From Triglochin maritima (lineage: Eukaryota; Streptophyta; Magnoliopsida; Alismatales; Juncaginaceae), in assembly GCA_963682175.1 (NCBI GenBank), contig OY821774.1, positions 48,188,201-48,252,200 of the forward strand: DNA of 64,000 nucleotides, written 5' to 3'. The translations under genes were made by a program, and so were the position numbers. The notes beneath the pieces were generated by a model, which saw nothing but the letters and a program-made list of their open reading frames with translations, made no database searches and was not told the origin of the DNA. Below, piece after piece: positions 23,715 to 37,003 of the stretch; position 1 is the first letter of the stretch, and each line of letters begins with the position of its first letter.

Positions 23715-25427
23715 TATATATACATGAATTATACATACACACGGGGTTGTAGAAACTCTTATGGCCAACTTGGTTGTGACACTCAAAATTAAGATATTTT
23801 AAAGTTGATTTTTTTATTGAACTGCAAAACGTCGTCTGCGAATTACTTAAATTGCCCGCATCAATTACCATTTAGACCGTTTCTGCTGGAGCACAATGAC
23901 AACACACGGTTGGTCACGATTCCTCCACTGTCTTGCACTCTTGCTTATTGAAATGGCTTTTAGGGTTGTTAAGAAAAATCCTATAAGTAAGTGATACTGA
24001 TGAACTTGTTTGTGAATGTTGAATGCTCGACATCATTGTTGAGACTTGAGAGCCACTTTTTGGTATTTGACAGGTTCCGCAATACTCATCACCTTATAGT
24101 CTATGTAGCAAATTCCTACGCTTGATGGAATTAAATATGATTTCTCGATGTATATTCTAAAGCACTTAAGATTTTATGGAATCAAGTTTGCATCACTAAG
24201 ACTACGTGGATTCATGTACAACTCGACCATCTGAAAACTTGTAAATGTTGGGGTCTTATTTTTATTTTTAGTTTATATCTCAGTGGCATTAATATATTTT
24301 TGGTGGACCTTATTTTGACTTATGCTTTGTAGGTTTATTATGAAAAGGCAAAGCCCATTTGAGGCATTTTCATATAATAAATGAACGATTGATTTTGTAT
24401 TTCTAAGATAACCTTGTTACACCTAGCTCTGTATTCTTAAATAAATGTTATATTTGGTTTGTGTTTAAGTAATATTTGACATTAATATGATACATTTTTT
24501 TATCAAATCAGAAAACTATGTACACAACGAATATCGGACACATGCGTGAATATGCAGCCTCTCTCTCTATACGTGAATATGAAGCCTAAACAAAATATAA
24601 ATTCTATTTTATTTCTCAAATTCTCTAATGTATAATTAAATTATAAGAAGAACACATGATATTTTTGTCTTTTTCTACCCAAAACTTAAAATTTAATTTC
24701 CAAAATTTTAAATATTGTATAGGCCGAATCGCAATATTTACTAGTCCAACACTTTCTGCGCACTCGTGTTAACACCATTTCTGTAGTTGTTATACTCAGC
24801 ATTTAATAGCGTATATAACCTCAAGTCGTGGTCTCACAATAGCCACTTATACGGTCGATAAATGCGGCCATATAAGATTGTGTAGTAATAGTCCTCAAAA
24901 ATAATTGTTACGACCTTCCGCGTAATGTTTTTTATAAAATAACATTTCTTAATGAGTGGACTTTTGTTTTGAAAGTGCATTTTATGATCGATATTCAGTC
25001 GTCATTTTTCACATTAATTTTTTTAGTCGTGATTTTGTTGCTTTAACCAAGAAAAAGTTTACAAACATAATTGTTGCAATCTTGCAATACAACAATAACA
25101 GTTCTGAAAATGAAATCTACGGTAAATTTAGATATCACAAATTTTGTGAAATTGTTTTAGAGAATGTGCTAAAATGTGTATTGATACATGGTGGTTGTTT
25201 GGTAGATTTTGATATTATCGCCAAAACTATGATTATTAGAAATTACGGTCCGACCAAACATACATGATCAACATGATATTCAATTTGTTAGTGTCACAAC
25301 TCACAATTACCATCACGTACTTCTAAATACCTTCCACCATTTAAATGACATGATAGCCATAGGTTGCAACGATATTGTCCTGCGTTGAGGAAATAACATC
25401 AGCTATTATAGTGAAATTCCTAGTGAC
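23715..25427. other. Spacer with old repeat fragments
   Basis: At 23828-23880 it carries a copy of the GAATTACTTAAAT ... ATTACCATTT terminus also seen near 21000 and 57290. No gene is recognised. An open frame at 24956-25267 (+) is AT-rich and matches no family I know. Confidence 0.4.
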
Positions 25428-26409
25428 ATCACTGTAATATCCTTAATCCTTATTAGGACTAATCATGTTTTGGCTTTGATTAGGGGCTTAATTGGGTGGA
25501 TTATGATGGAGGGCTGAGATTGGTTTGTTTTGGATGAGATGGGATGGATGGTGGAGATGAGAGGAGGGGTTTATTAGTGGTGAGTGATTCTCTCTCTCCC
25601 TCTCTCTCGCATTTTCTCTCCCTCACTCGCTCAAACTCTCTCCCTCTCTCTGATCGTGTCTCCGGCGTGTGAAGGTGCTCGTGGGGCGGATCTCGGAAGG
25701 CAAGGTGAAGCTCGGACGTTCGCCGGAGAGGAGTAGATCGTTGATCGGTTGGTTTTCGCCGGAGGAGGTGCTTTGCGAGGAAAAGCTCGCCGTCGAGTCT
25801 TCGAAGGCTTCTTCAAGTCTTCAAGGTATGTCAAGCTTTACTTTGATGCTCACTTATGCTTTGGTGGGTGTTGGGGTGGTCGACGGTAGGCCGGAGGGCT
25901 CGTCGGACCCGTGCAGCAGCGTTCTGCACTATAATCGGTCGACCGGTGGCATGGTTCGGTCGACCGGTTGTAGAGGAATTTGGGCGGAAAACCCTTGCAC
26001 CGGTCGAACGATACTCTTCGAGTGGTCGACCGAAAGCACTGTTGTAAGTCGGTTGGGGGCATTGACCATCCAAACGGTCGACCGCCTTGTTGACTTGTTC
26101 GACCGGCGATTAAAAATAACTTAAGTTGGTTCGACCGTGAGATGTTCCGGTCGACCGGTGCACTATGCGGATTTTGGGGTTTGGTACTGGTCGTTTTCGG
26201 TCGACCGGTGAGTTTGGGTCGTTCGACCGTTGGTGCATATTACTGTGGCACAAGTTTTACTGGTCGAATTCGGTCGAACGGGACCCCTTTGCCGTTCGAT
26301 CGATTGACAGTTTTGTTGGTTGGGCCAGTCCTGCTGAGAGGATTCGGTCGACCGGTTGGGACATTTTGTTCGACCGTTTGGTACGGTTTTCGCGTGTTCT
26401 TGTGTTGTG

Positions 26410-26690
26410 AAGCCAGCTCATGTTGGTGACGGATCTCCGGCCCTTGGAGGGTGACGATGCCGGCCAGTGAGTGGTTCACGAGTGTTGTCGGGCCAGCCCA
26501 AGAAGGCAACGGATCTCCGGCCCTAGTGGGGTGACCGGTGCCGGCCTGAGGGTGGTTCGCGTGTGGGGCCAGCTCAAGATGGCAACAGATCTCCGACCCT
26601 AGAGGGGTGACGGTGCCGGCCTGAGAGTGGTCTTCTGGACAGCTCAAGATGGCAGCGGTACAGAGGATACCGACCTGAGAGTAATCCGGC
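26410..26690 (+). repeat. Tandem repeat of ~55-80 bp units inside LTR copy 2
   Basis: Four diverging units each begin AGC(T/C)CA(A/T)GA(T/A)GG or close to it. Three continue with a GATCTCCGGCCCTAG-like core and GTGCCGGCCTGAG. The fourth is shortened. It occupies the place of the ~30-bp repeat in copy 1, so this LTR segment expands by different tandem arrays in different copies. Confidence 0.75.
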
Positions 26691-27151
26691 GGTGCCTGGG
26701 GCACATGTGTGTGTTGACTGAGGATATTTCCGGTCGTGGTGCCTGGGGCACGTGTGTTGTCGCCGAGGGAGTTTCCGGCTGAGGTGCCTGGGGCACGTGT
26801 GTGAGGGTTGGGCTAGAGGACCCGTGGGACCCGTCACTGTTTGGTGTCTACTGCGGTAGGGAGAGAGTTCCCGAGGACCCAGTGAGACGTTGTTGGTCTA
26901 TCGCATTTCATATCATACATGCTTTAGATATCTAGTCGTTTATTGTTATAGAGGTTTGGCATACGGGGTTTCCTCTCGGGAAACTCAGGCATATTCATGT
27001 TTTATGTCAGGTCATAGGCAGCATTAGGAGGTGGTGATAGCGGAGGAGCGCCTTCGGGACCAGATCCTGCTTTCTTGGTTTTTGAGGTCCGAGTGATTAC
27101 ATGTATATTTTCCTTATCTTTTGTTGTAATCACACTTTTGTAAACTCTCAG

Positions 27152-27179
<28 letters not shown>
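27152..27179. repeat. (TA)n microsatellite
   Basis: An uninterrupted run of TA dinucleotides near the 3' end of LTR copy 2. Confidence 0.9.
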
Positions 27180-27183
<4 letters not shown>

Positions 27184-27367
27184 GTGCACCAGTTGGCCTT
27201 TTTCGTTGGTAATATCCTCGTGTTGTGTTTAATTAAAAATTTAATTTCTTCCGCTTTTGAGGATGTTACAATCACCATTCACTACAACATGTTTAATAAC
27301 TAAGAGAATAATAAAAAAGACAATTAACTATTTGATCATTTATCGTTCTATTCTTAACTACTAGAAA

Positions 27368-27736
27368 TAGGGGTGAATAACTACCGAACCGATTCGTTCA
27401 ATCAGTTCCCGGTTCGTTTGGTTTGTTGGAACATGGTTCGATTCGGTTGTCGATTCTTGAAATTAGAGAATCAAAAATCCAAATCGGGTTGTTCGGTCGG
27501 TTTGGTCTGGTTAGTTCGATCAGGATCCGATTCCTTCCCAGTACTCGAAATTGGAGAACCACAATCCAGTTTTAACTAGGTTTTTTTTAATGTGTTTCAA
27601 TTAATTTTGTTGATATATTCTTATGTTTTTAATACTCAATTAACTCCAAATGATCCGGTTTTAACTGGAGCCGTTCAGTTTGGTTTCCAGTTTCAGAATT
27701 CAGTCCGTTCTGGTTTTGGACCGGTGTTCACACCTA
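27368..27736. mobile_element. hAT-type MITE
   Basis: The element runs from TAGGGGTGAATA to GTGTTCACACCTA, imperfect inverted ends typical of short plant hAT elements. Its interior is rich in ACCGAACCG/GGTTCG/CCGGTT motifs. The 8-bp flanks ACTAGAAA and CGTAGAAA match at 6 of 8 positions, as expected for an aged 8-bp target duplication. It has no coding capacity. Confidence 0.65.
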
Positions 27737-30700
27737 CGTAGAAATATTAAGACTAACACAAATTCCTTAGCACACAAGTTGTAATTAGCTCAGGTTTTCT
27801 TCTTTACTTGTTATTATATTAGGTGTATTGGGCCTCAGAGAAATGTTGAACAGGTCCATCGTTCTCGCTCTCTGACTTTTAACACTTTGTAGGGGCTTGC
27901 CTAAAGGAATAAATCAGTCATCAATAATCAAACATGACTTGGAGCCCATTCTTGTGGCATATATCTTGGCATTCCGACGTGCAATTGTGCAAATCAATTA
28001 GTCAAAAAATTATGGTTTCTCTCAATTGGAGCTTAGTTGGATACAACAAATGAACAAAATCTCCCCATCTACGTAGACAGTCTACAAAAAAAATGATATG
28101 ACCTCAGAAACTGAAGCCTAACTGAAAGATTTAATCCACCGAAAGAAACTTTGTTCGGTCACCAGAGCTCGGACACTTCCCGGACGTCTGATTTTCTCTC
28201 TCTGTTACGTCAGTACAATTCAACCATCCTATAAAAACCATAATCATTATCCAATCCACAACAGTAATGTTAGAGTGTTTGTTGTCACGTCATCATTTTT
28301 ATTATCTTCTCCAAACTCTCACAACAATCAACAAATTACATTACTAATCATTATTGTAATTACTCAATGTAATTAATTCATTCAATTATAATTAACAATT
28401 AATATATAAATAAGAAAATATTATTAAACTTGAGGAAACCGCATTACATATTACATTAATTGGAATTTTAAATACTAAAGTTAAAAATATATCAATCCAC
28501 ATTTTCTCCAAATCGTTGTCATATATTCTCAATCAAATCGGCTTTAAGATTCAAATAAATCTTAATAAATCAAAAATAATTTAATTAATTAAAAGCAATC
28601 CTACAATAATTGTCAAATTGAAACAACATCAATACATTAACCACAATTTAATTACAAAACCCCAATTACATCTCAAATCTTTTTTTTAAACCTAAAAAAT
28701 TAAAATAAAAAACCTCCTAATTGGGAGGGTATTTTGGGTACCGCCCACCCGTTAAGGGTGGACATTTCGGGCACCCAATCGGACACCCGAAAAATTCCTT
28801 ACGACTAGAGTTCCTAAATATCTTAGTCCTAGAATGATTAAGATTCAAGAAATTCTGATATACAGTGCAGGTAACCATTTAATTATCCATTACGATATAT
28901 AATGTCATCCTTTTCAAAAGTAACATCTTATAATCATTGTCTCAAGATTCTCAACCAACAACATTGATTACGCAGTACGCACTCTCTGATATTTCTCTCA
29001 GCTATCTAGCTAGAGTCCAATCCATTCAACAAAAATGGTTGTTGCAAACTTGCAATGCGTGATGAAGTCAACACCAGCAGTCTAAGTTTTCAGCAACAAA
29101 TTGGAGTATCTGTCGATTTGACACGATACTTTCAAATTTCCACATATATGGCCCAATTAAGATTCTAAACATGGGACGTCAATACAATTGGCTTGTGTGG
29201 TTTCTAGAACCCATGGAGGCATCACCGGACATAAATTTCAAGCAAAAACCATGACTGATCTTCTCACTCTTGGGAGGGAGATATGACTCGTTCGCTTTAA
29301 TTAATATGATTTTCCCATTACTTGTGTGGTTTTTTAATTTTCGATTATATCATGTAAATTAACAATCAAATGCTGATAACTATTTGGAAAGATGATAATG
29401 TATGAATATCTGTACTGCATTTTTTCCTACTATTTAGTTATAAAGTAATTAAAAGCTGCACTTAGAAGTTAGAACCATCTGTCATCCAATGAAGCCTTCG
29501 TATATGTAGTGGTAATGTGGTATAGATTGAGACGTCCACTCAGTAATAGGAGAATTCCAAGTGTACAACCATCATGCTTTGGTAGTAAAATATAATACGG
29601 CTTAATGTGGCTATGCCTTCACTTTTCTTTACGTCAATAATTGGTTCCTACATCCAAACTCTCTATGGACTATGGGCATAGAGACAGCAATGGCTTCCAA
29701 TAATATATGTCACTGATGACGATATCTCAACTATATATAGCTGGCTTCCTTCCTCTGTTTAATTAAAAACTTGTATGTCTTTGTTGTTTCTAATGAAAAT
29801 CATTTATATTGATAATGACCGCCATTAGCAACAGCAGCCCCCATCATCATTCTTCGACGCAGATTTGAGCTTTATTCTTAAGCTACCAATGAGTCCATAT
29901 TCATCATGGTTAAAGGACTTCATTAACTGAGCATAGATTAAGATTTTTTATATTCGTACTTATAGCTAATTGGAATCTACATTATTTTTTCTATAAGTGC
30001 TTGACTGTAGCTCATAGGATATTCCAAAATAGCCATTAATTAGTATTATATGTTTATTTTGGCACGAGTATTATATGTTTTCATATATGAGCTGAACTAT
30101 TCGCTTTTGGATGTATATATAATTATTCAGAATCAACCAAGGTGTTGGATTAATCAAGTTACATGACATTATAGTTTTTTCCCCTGAGAGAGAGAGATTT
30201 ACAACGTTTAGCAATAATAATAAAAACATGAAACTAACAACAACCTGGCCACCCGATATAATCAAGTAGCTATCTAATAGACCAAGCCTATTCCTTCAGT
30301 AAAAATAAAAGGGTTTAGAAATTATGTACCTGAGAGTGCCCAAAGATCATAGCAAGTGATGCTCTTCACTTTCAAGAAGAAGCTTAATATATTTTCACAA
30401 ACTCCAATTTCACTAGATGTGCAATAAGATTAGCCGCTCTAGCTAAAGAAACTTATGAACGAAACAAAACTATTTTCATTGAAACACAAATAATTCTCAG
30501 TTAAAAGTCGACTATTAAAGAATCAAGTATTAATAGTTCTAATACATCCCTAGATAAGTCAATAAAAAATTAAGATTTTAAAAACCTCAACGTTAACATT
30601 TCACATGAAACTGAAAGAAAGAAATTTACAAAGCAAGAAAATAGCATTCCAATATTAACTTGCTCCTGTTTCATCATTTCCACTACATCATAGTTGCATT

Positions 30701-30758
30701 CCCATTAATCATATGTTGTTTTGGATAATATCAAATATCTTCTACTTCCCATATTGGA
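27737..30758. other. AT-rich spacer downstream of the MYB gene
   Basis: No gene, RNA gene or bounded repeat could be supported. The right end should include the MYB 3' UTR (minus strand). Confidence 0.4.
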
Positions 30759-32526
30759 TCACAACTGCTGCTGCTGCTGCAGTGATGACCAAATATCATC
30801 CACACCCCAAAAGTTGTCAGGAATAACATTCCCACCCCACTCACTACCAAAGTCCAACATCCCATTGAACTCATCAAATCCAGCATTGGCTTGGACCACG
30901 TCGCCGCAATTGCTCTCGCCGCCGCCCAAACCGGTCAAATCCGACACCGGCGGGGATGAGAATTGTGTCGTTACGACCGATTCTGATGACGAACCGGTAA
31001 GGCTCCGTTCGGGGCTGAACATGAATTGCACCGGGAGCTCCTCAATCTCCGGGATAGTTGCGGCGGCCGTGGTGGCGGCCGAGGCCCGGATACGTTCGAG
31101 AAGACGTGGCACCCATACGTGTTGCATGACGTCCTTGAACTGTCGACTGCTGACGTCACACCGGAGTTGCTTTGCGTGTTTTTGCACTCTGGTCCTCCAG
31201 TAATTCTTTATCTCGTTGTCAGTCCTTCCCGGCAAGTGCTGTGCGATCTTCGACCATCTGTGGACATCGATTTCGTGTACGAATCGATCAGATCGGAATC
31301 GATTCGGAACCAATAATCATCCTTAATTAATTTGAAGATAAAGAAATAGGTAGCTTTTTAATTGTGCACGTTATCTATGTATGTAAACAAAGTAGTTTTG
31401 TTTACGCGTTGGAATTGGACACATAAGGATATCAGTGTAGATTAAAGTTAATTGATCCGTACGTTAAAACCATTATTCCCGGAATAACATGCTTATCTGA
31501 TTAATATCTTCCACTTCCATAATTACGCCAATACCCTTTAATTTGCACCTGTAACATCCACAAGTATATATCTAGACATCTAGTCCCTAAATTTTTATCA
31601 TCAATTAATTATGTCTATAATTTTTGTATTATTACCTGTTTCCCCAGCGGAAGTGAAGTTGCAGAATGAGAAGCTGCTCTTCCGGTGTGATATTGCCTCG
31701 CCGGACGTCGGGGCGGAGATAGTTCAGCCAGCGGAGCCGGCAACTCTTTCCGGTTCGTTTAAGGCCTGCAACGTGGGAAGTCTTCATCATTAATTAACCA
31801 TTTGTAGAAATTGAACTTGTGAATGTTTCGATACTGATTTATGTTGATGATTAACTTTTGATTATGTGTGATACAACTGTAAACAGTGTAACATGGGTCC
31901 TCAATTCATTTGTAGTCTTGTTAGCGCCAATCTCGGCTAGCTTGAAGGAAAAATTACAAAACTACAGAAGAAATAAAACATATAAAGCCGCTTTATGGAT
32001 TCCAAAGATAATTCAGTTGCCCAAACTTGAAGAGCATACAACTCCTTTTTGGCTAATTAATTATAATGAAGAAAACATATTAAATACTTATTATTCTCTT
32101 GCTTTCTTTTACCAATATAACTTAAAACCTTGAAAACGTACTAATTGAACATCACTCTATGTTCTTTCAACTACCCCAAGAGCTCTGGAATACAAACTAT
32201 ATATCCTCTTGTATAAGAGAATCCAATTTTTTGGCCGTGAGCAAGCACTTAAATTGTTGTAGTATCTAGATTCTAGACGTGTTTGTTATAAATCGAGAAG
32301 TGAAACAAATTATCAAGCAATACATACCGGCCGCGCGAGCAAGCAAATTCCACCGTCCCTCGCCATGATTCGTTATATAGTTTACAAGCACAAGGTCTTC
32401 ATCAACCGTCCACGGCCCTCGACGGAGGTCCTCCACCTCCTCTCCAATTGCCGGCACACGCCCACTGCTACTACTACTACTACTATTGCTATTGCACCCC
32501 ATGCTCCTACCATGAGCAAACTCCAT
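30759..32526 (-). CDS. R2R3-MYB transcription factor, subgroup-20 type (MYB2/62/78/108/112/116 group)
   Basis: This is a DNA-binding transcription factor. Three exons join in frame: 32328-32526, 31636-31765 and 30759-31257, giving 828 nt or 275 residues. A Ser-rich N-terminus leads to R2 ([44 protein letters not shown]) and R3 ([37 protein letters not shown]). The 130-bp middle exon and intron positions are the standard R2R3-MYB pattern. After R3, [20 protein letters not shown] and [11 protein letters not shown] correspond to the motif that marks subgroup 20, whose members act in stress, jasmonate and stamen or senescence responses. The acidic C-terminus, rich in Asp and Trp, resembles an activation domain and ends in five Gln from a CTG/CAG run. 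I chose the ATG at 32526, just before [10 protein letters not shown]; an in-frame ATG at 32556 would add ten residues. A TATA box about 155 bp upstream fits either. Confidence 0.93.
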
Positions 32527-32678
32527 AATTAATTGATCAAGCACAAAACAACTCACTTATTCCTTCGAACTTTAATTAACCACCAAATAATAGAAGACAA
32601 ATAAGGGAAATTAAGAAGAGAAGAAGGTGGGGTTGAAGTACTGGATGAGATGGGGAGTGGAAAGGAAGAGGAAGAGGG

Positions 32679-32686
32679 TTTTATAG
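32679..32686 (-). promoter_or_regulatory. TATA box of the MYB gene
   Basis: CTATAAAA on the minus strand lies about 155 bp upstream of the chosen ATG. It would place transcription start near 32650 and give a 5' leader of about 120 nt, typical for plants. Confidence 0.6.
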
Positions 32687-32689
32687 AGT

Positions 32690-35358
32690 GTGGGGGCAAA
32701 AGAGACATGTGATGGAAGTAAGCCACAATGTGACTTAATTAGTCAGGGCTTCTATACTACTTTCACTTTGATACAAAAGTGGAGGGCCCTCTCTTTTTCT
32801 TGCTTGTAACGGTGTAACATCCCCTAGGGTTTGAACTTTGACTTGTGCGCACACATCATTACATGATGCTTCTTTGGTCTCTCTCTCTCTCTCTATGTAT
32901 ATGCTACACGTTGCCGTGTGAAGAGTTTTGCTTTTTTTGCCTTCCTTTATCAACCATGTAGTGCTTCCATGCGGCTCATTATAGTCGGAAAGATTTTTCT
33001 AGTACCAACTTGGATTGAGCTTGTGCTTTCAGCATTGGATGCGTGATTAGTTTGGATGTTTTGTTTTGTAAATTGTGACCCGGGGGCGGTGCCAGTGCCA
33101 GGGTCTTATTATGGATTTTGCAAACTTAATTAATTGCTTATTTAGTATGTAAAAGAATTTGTTTCTAATTTATATATATTTAAATTAATTAGTAGATACT
33201 GATCATCATTGGATTGCTTATTCTATTTTGACCGTGTAGATTTTTGTCAACGCTTATCGTAATTCGTCCCTTAAATAGTAATATTTTTCATTTCCAGTTA
33301 TTTCACTTGTTTTGGTTTCCGCGTGTCGTAGGTCGGTGTCAACTTGTGTAAATATATGAGAGATATTAGCAGGCTATATGTTCTTCGTCTTTGGTTTCAT
33401 CTCCAATTGACCGCTGTCTGTAACGAAAAAGCTATTTCGGAATTTGTCATAACTCATAACGTCATCATTGTACACACCATTGAAACTTTAGGAAGCAACA
33501 TTATTTATCTAATCATTCTTATATAATAATTCACATGCCCTAATAAAAGAATGATAATCAAGAGAAATAACAACTTAATTCTCTTGCTGCAAGTGCACTT
33601 GGTTTTGATGCACTAGGCAGGTCAGGTGCTACCGGACCACTGAGGATGATGGAGGCACTTGTGTTCCTATTTGGTGGATGGTTGACCTCCTATATATTCA
33701 ACTCTCATTTTTTGGAACACCATGTATTTGGTTCGAAGCACTCGTGGAAGAAAGATTTCATAGTTTGGGGAAATTTGTTACAATTATGTTTTATGAATCC
33801 ATGATAACCAAGTGGGGCTAATTTAGCTGTCAAATCTCTAATATTGGATTAGTTAGAACAATTAATGTATCGGTTGTTTGATTGGATTCTATTAAAAATA
33901 TGTAATGCTTTAGAAAAAAAGGTAATTTCCATGACGATCCTGCTTCCCTATATATACTCATAACTTTCCGTCATGGTGTGATTGACGGTCAGACAAAATT
34001 TTAAGTAGGGAAATTAAACTTTTATAATGACTTTTAGGTTGATAACCAAAAAGGCTTCAAAAATTGTGGAATTCTAGCTTTAAAAGAAGTTTCTTAGGTT
34101 GAAAATATACTAAGAACGAATTTCCTTACTCCAACTCTAAAATAAGAGGAAGTAATGAAATTATGAAAGTAAATATCTTAACTACAGTAAATATACTTAG
34201 AGTAACCTTGACCATTCCAAAAAATCAGGCACCCAGAAAATCCAACCCGACACATTAGCATTTTATTAATAAAAAAATCTTAAACCCTTCCCCAGGCGGA
34301 ATTTCGTGCAGGTGCTTCCTAAATCCTGGTTGGTGGGGGCACGTGTCCCCCTTTTGGTCTTTTTTTGTTTTGTTTAGAAAATATTTTAAAAATCATTTAA
34401 AAATGTTTTTTTCGAATTTTTTTTATGAAAATAAGTTTTTTATTTGTTTATATTTTCTAGAATTTTTTTAATAATTTTTCGTATTTTGTTTAGAATTAAT
34501 CTCGAAATGACGTGTAGGGGAGAGACCGTATGACGCTTTAATTGTTTCTGGGTGTGATTAAGAAAAATTTAGAGAGATTGGTTTTAACTGACGTGGCTGA
34601 GAGAGAAACGAGGATGCCCGAGAACTGACATGGATGATAGGCCATTAACGGTGCTCTTGAGCTCCCCATTGTGCTCTTAAAAAAAACTAGCTAAGTTATA
34701 GATATTGAGGATCGATTGTTGCCAGACGCAGCAGTTAAATCAACACGCTTCCATACAAATTCATAATTATGCCACGAAGAAACTCCATCAAAATAAGACA
34801 AGAGACCTTTAGCTGGATGTTTCCTAACAATAAGATGGTATACTCGAATTACTTTATTTTGTCACAAATTGTGGCCGCATCAGACGCCGCAGATGGTTCT
34901 GTGATTATTAAGAGGATGACGTAATATAAGACTAGATCTAGGAAGGGAGGAGTAGCACGTCATACCATGATTGGTGCATGGACCACTCTCTGTCCAATCA
35001 CAATCAGCTGAAAGAAAATGATCACACTTCGATCTCGCACCACACCATTTATCTACGAGTCTATTCAACATACACAAGTTATCACACCTTAATAACTAAA
35101 ATTAAAAATATCACTTATTAAAAAAAGTATTTCGTCATACCCGTTCTTATTAAATTCGACAACCTTAATTTGTTGGTAAATAATGACTTCATCAAACTAA
35201 GCTTGTCTCCTCCCATCAATTTTTGTTTTTACCATCACAATGAACATGACACTAATTGACTCCTATGTTCTCGTTAATGCGGTAATTGAATTCTCAATTA
35301 TTTTGAAAAACAAAGATAAACTCATAACCATTCTTGTTAGGGGTAGTTCCGTTATCTT
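32690..35358. other. MYB upstream region and AT-rich spacer
   Basis: The first few hundred bases are the MYB promoter side, with a CT microsatellite at about 32879-32894. The rest has no gene and no bounded repeat that I can support. Confidence 0.4.
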
Positions 35359-35361
35359 GTA

Positions 35362-37003
35362 CACTACTGGAAAAGAAGATTATAACGTTGGATATTAAGG
35401 GGGGTACAATGTCGGGTGGACCACCTTGGTCGACCAATGTGGTAAGTGTGAGACGTTAAACAGGAGTATTTTTTCACGTCAGTCTAAATACGACGTGATA
35501 GTGTGGTCTACCATGTCAGTTATCAAGGATAACTGACGTGGTAGACCATTTTTTTATAACTGATGTTGCAAACCCCTTACAACAATGGTTTTATAGAACA
35601 CCGACGTGGTAGAGTATTTTTTTATTTTTTGTTGTTTATTTTTAAAAAAAATTTGATGTCGACAAATCAATATCTCATCGACAATTCAATTCAACACATT
35701 AACAATCCAATTCAACACTATGGAAAATTAAAAACACTACAAATACAATCAATATTATCGTCAATGCAAGCAAAACAACACCAAATCTATAGACATCGAC
35801 CTTCTGGAGAACTCACCAACATTCATTCCACGCTGAAATTGATAGCTCACCAGTATTCACAATATATTCCTTTATGCCAGAAACAAAAATTCCACATTGA
35901 AATTCCACAACAAAGAATGATAATTCCATCGTTAGTCAAAAAAAAAGTATCCACATAAATAATTATCCAAACTAAATCAACACAATAACATAATCACGTG
36001 CATAGACTTAATAATGAAATTCTCTGTAACAAGATTCCACAGGTAAACACAAAAACTTCAAAAAAATTCCCATTGGTCAATACTTCAAGAGAAAACACAT
36101 ACATCACGCAAGACTAAATAATAAAACATATAAATCACAAAAACACCACAAGCATCTTCGAATTTAACAACAAATATAATATATTAAGTCAAACAAAATT
36201 TAACAAAAAATAGGGTCATAAAAAATAAAAAAAACAACCGGCTACAAAAATTGGGGTCATAAAATTATCAAAAAAAATACAAACTAACTGGTAAAATTAG
36301 GGTCTTACCGGAGTGGATCGACAGTGGTGGGATCCGGAGGAGGTGTGCAGACATCGGAGGTGGTAGCCACCTGGGTCAGAGGATGAAGTGGGAGACAAAA
36401 AAACAAAGACTCAGTCCCAATGAGAAAAAAATTGTTTAAGGTTTTGGGGGTTTCTCACCAAAGGCGAAGGAGACGCCAAAGACAGGGGTTCTGAGGGGGC
36501 AGTGGAGGGTGATGCAGTTGTCCTCGATCTTTCAGGAGCGGTCTCCAATGACAGAGGGGAGATCCTGATGATTTGGGGGTTTGGTAGGGAAGATCCTGAT
36601 TTGAATTAGAGTGGACTATTTAAAATATATATATTAAAAACACTTCTTCCACGACGGTTAACTAAAACTATTAAAAAATAAATTTAAAAACCCCTTCCAC
36701 ATCGATTAATTAAACCCGACATGGAAGACTCCCCTTCCACGGTGGTTTGATAGAAAACTGATTATGGTAGGTTTTGAATTCTTTTTTTTAAAATTATTAA
36801 AAATATATTTAAAAAACTCTTTCCATGTCGGTTACATATCGGTTTTAGTAAACCGACGTGGTAGGGTTTGAACTTTAAAAAAAATTAGAAGACCCCCTAC
36901 CCACATCAGTTAACTAAAATAGACGTGGTAGGAGGTTTTCCACGTCGGTTTGTAATTAATCGACGTAGTAAGGGCGATGTGGTAGGTTAATTTTTTAGTA
37001 GTG
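35362..37003. mobile_element. Non-autonomous CACTA (En/Spm-like) transposon
   Basis: The ends are CACTACTGGAAAA and TTTTTTAGTAGTG, the CACTA terminal inverted repeats. Flanking triplets are GTA and ATA, an imperfect 3-bp target duplication. Both subterminal regions are packed with short repeats of GACGTGGTA and its complement (for example ACCGACGTGGTAGG, CCACGTCGGTT), the usual binding-site arrays of CACTA transposases. No transposase frame remains in the 1,642 bp. A GC-richer patch at 36305-36600 does not look like CACTA sequence and may be captured host DNA, but I do not recognise it. Confidence 0.85.

Larger units (their letters stand above)
25433..27270 (+). mobile_element. Solo LTR (copy 2) of the CGGTCGACCG-rich LTR retrotransposon
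   Basis: It starts TGTAATATCC and ends GGATGTTACA, an inverted terminal pair. It is flanked by ATCAC on both sides (25428-25432 and 27271-27275), a perfect 5-bp target-site duplication. Length is 1,838 bp. The order matches copy 1: CT-rich leader, AGGTATGTCAAGC, about 14 CGGTCGACCG/TTCGACCG motifs (25937-26380), tandem units, and TACGGGGTTTCCTCTCGGGA near the 3' end. The tandem units differ from copy 1: four of about 55-80 bp with GATCTCCGGCCCT at about 26410-26690. A (TA)n run lies at about 27152-27179. No coding interior remains. Confidence 0.88.

Noticed and set aside
26240..26837. Minus-strand open frames of 87-154 residues
   Set aside because: They come from the tandem repeats of LTR copy 2 and show repetitive composition only.
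31026..31316. 96-residue plus-strand open frame
   Set aside because: Antisense to MYB exon 3.
35563..35958. 131-residue plus-strand open frame
   Set aside because: Located inside the CACTA element, Asn/Gln/Ile-rich from AT-rich DNA, with no transposase similarity.
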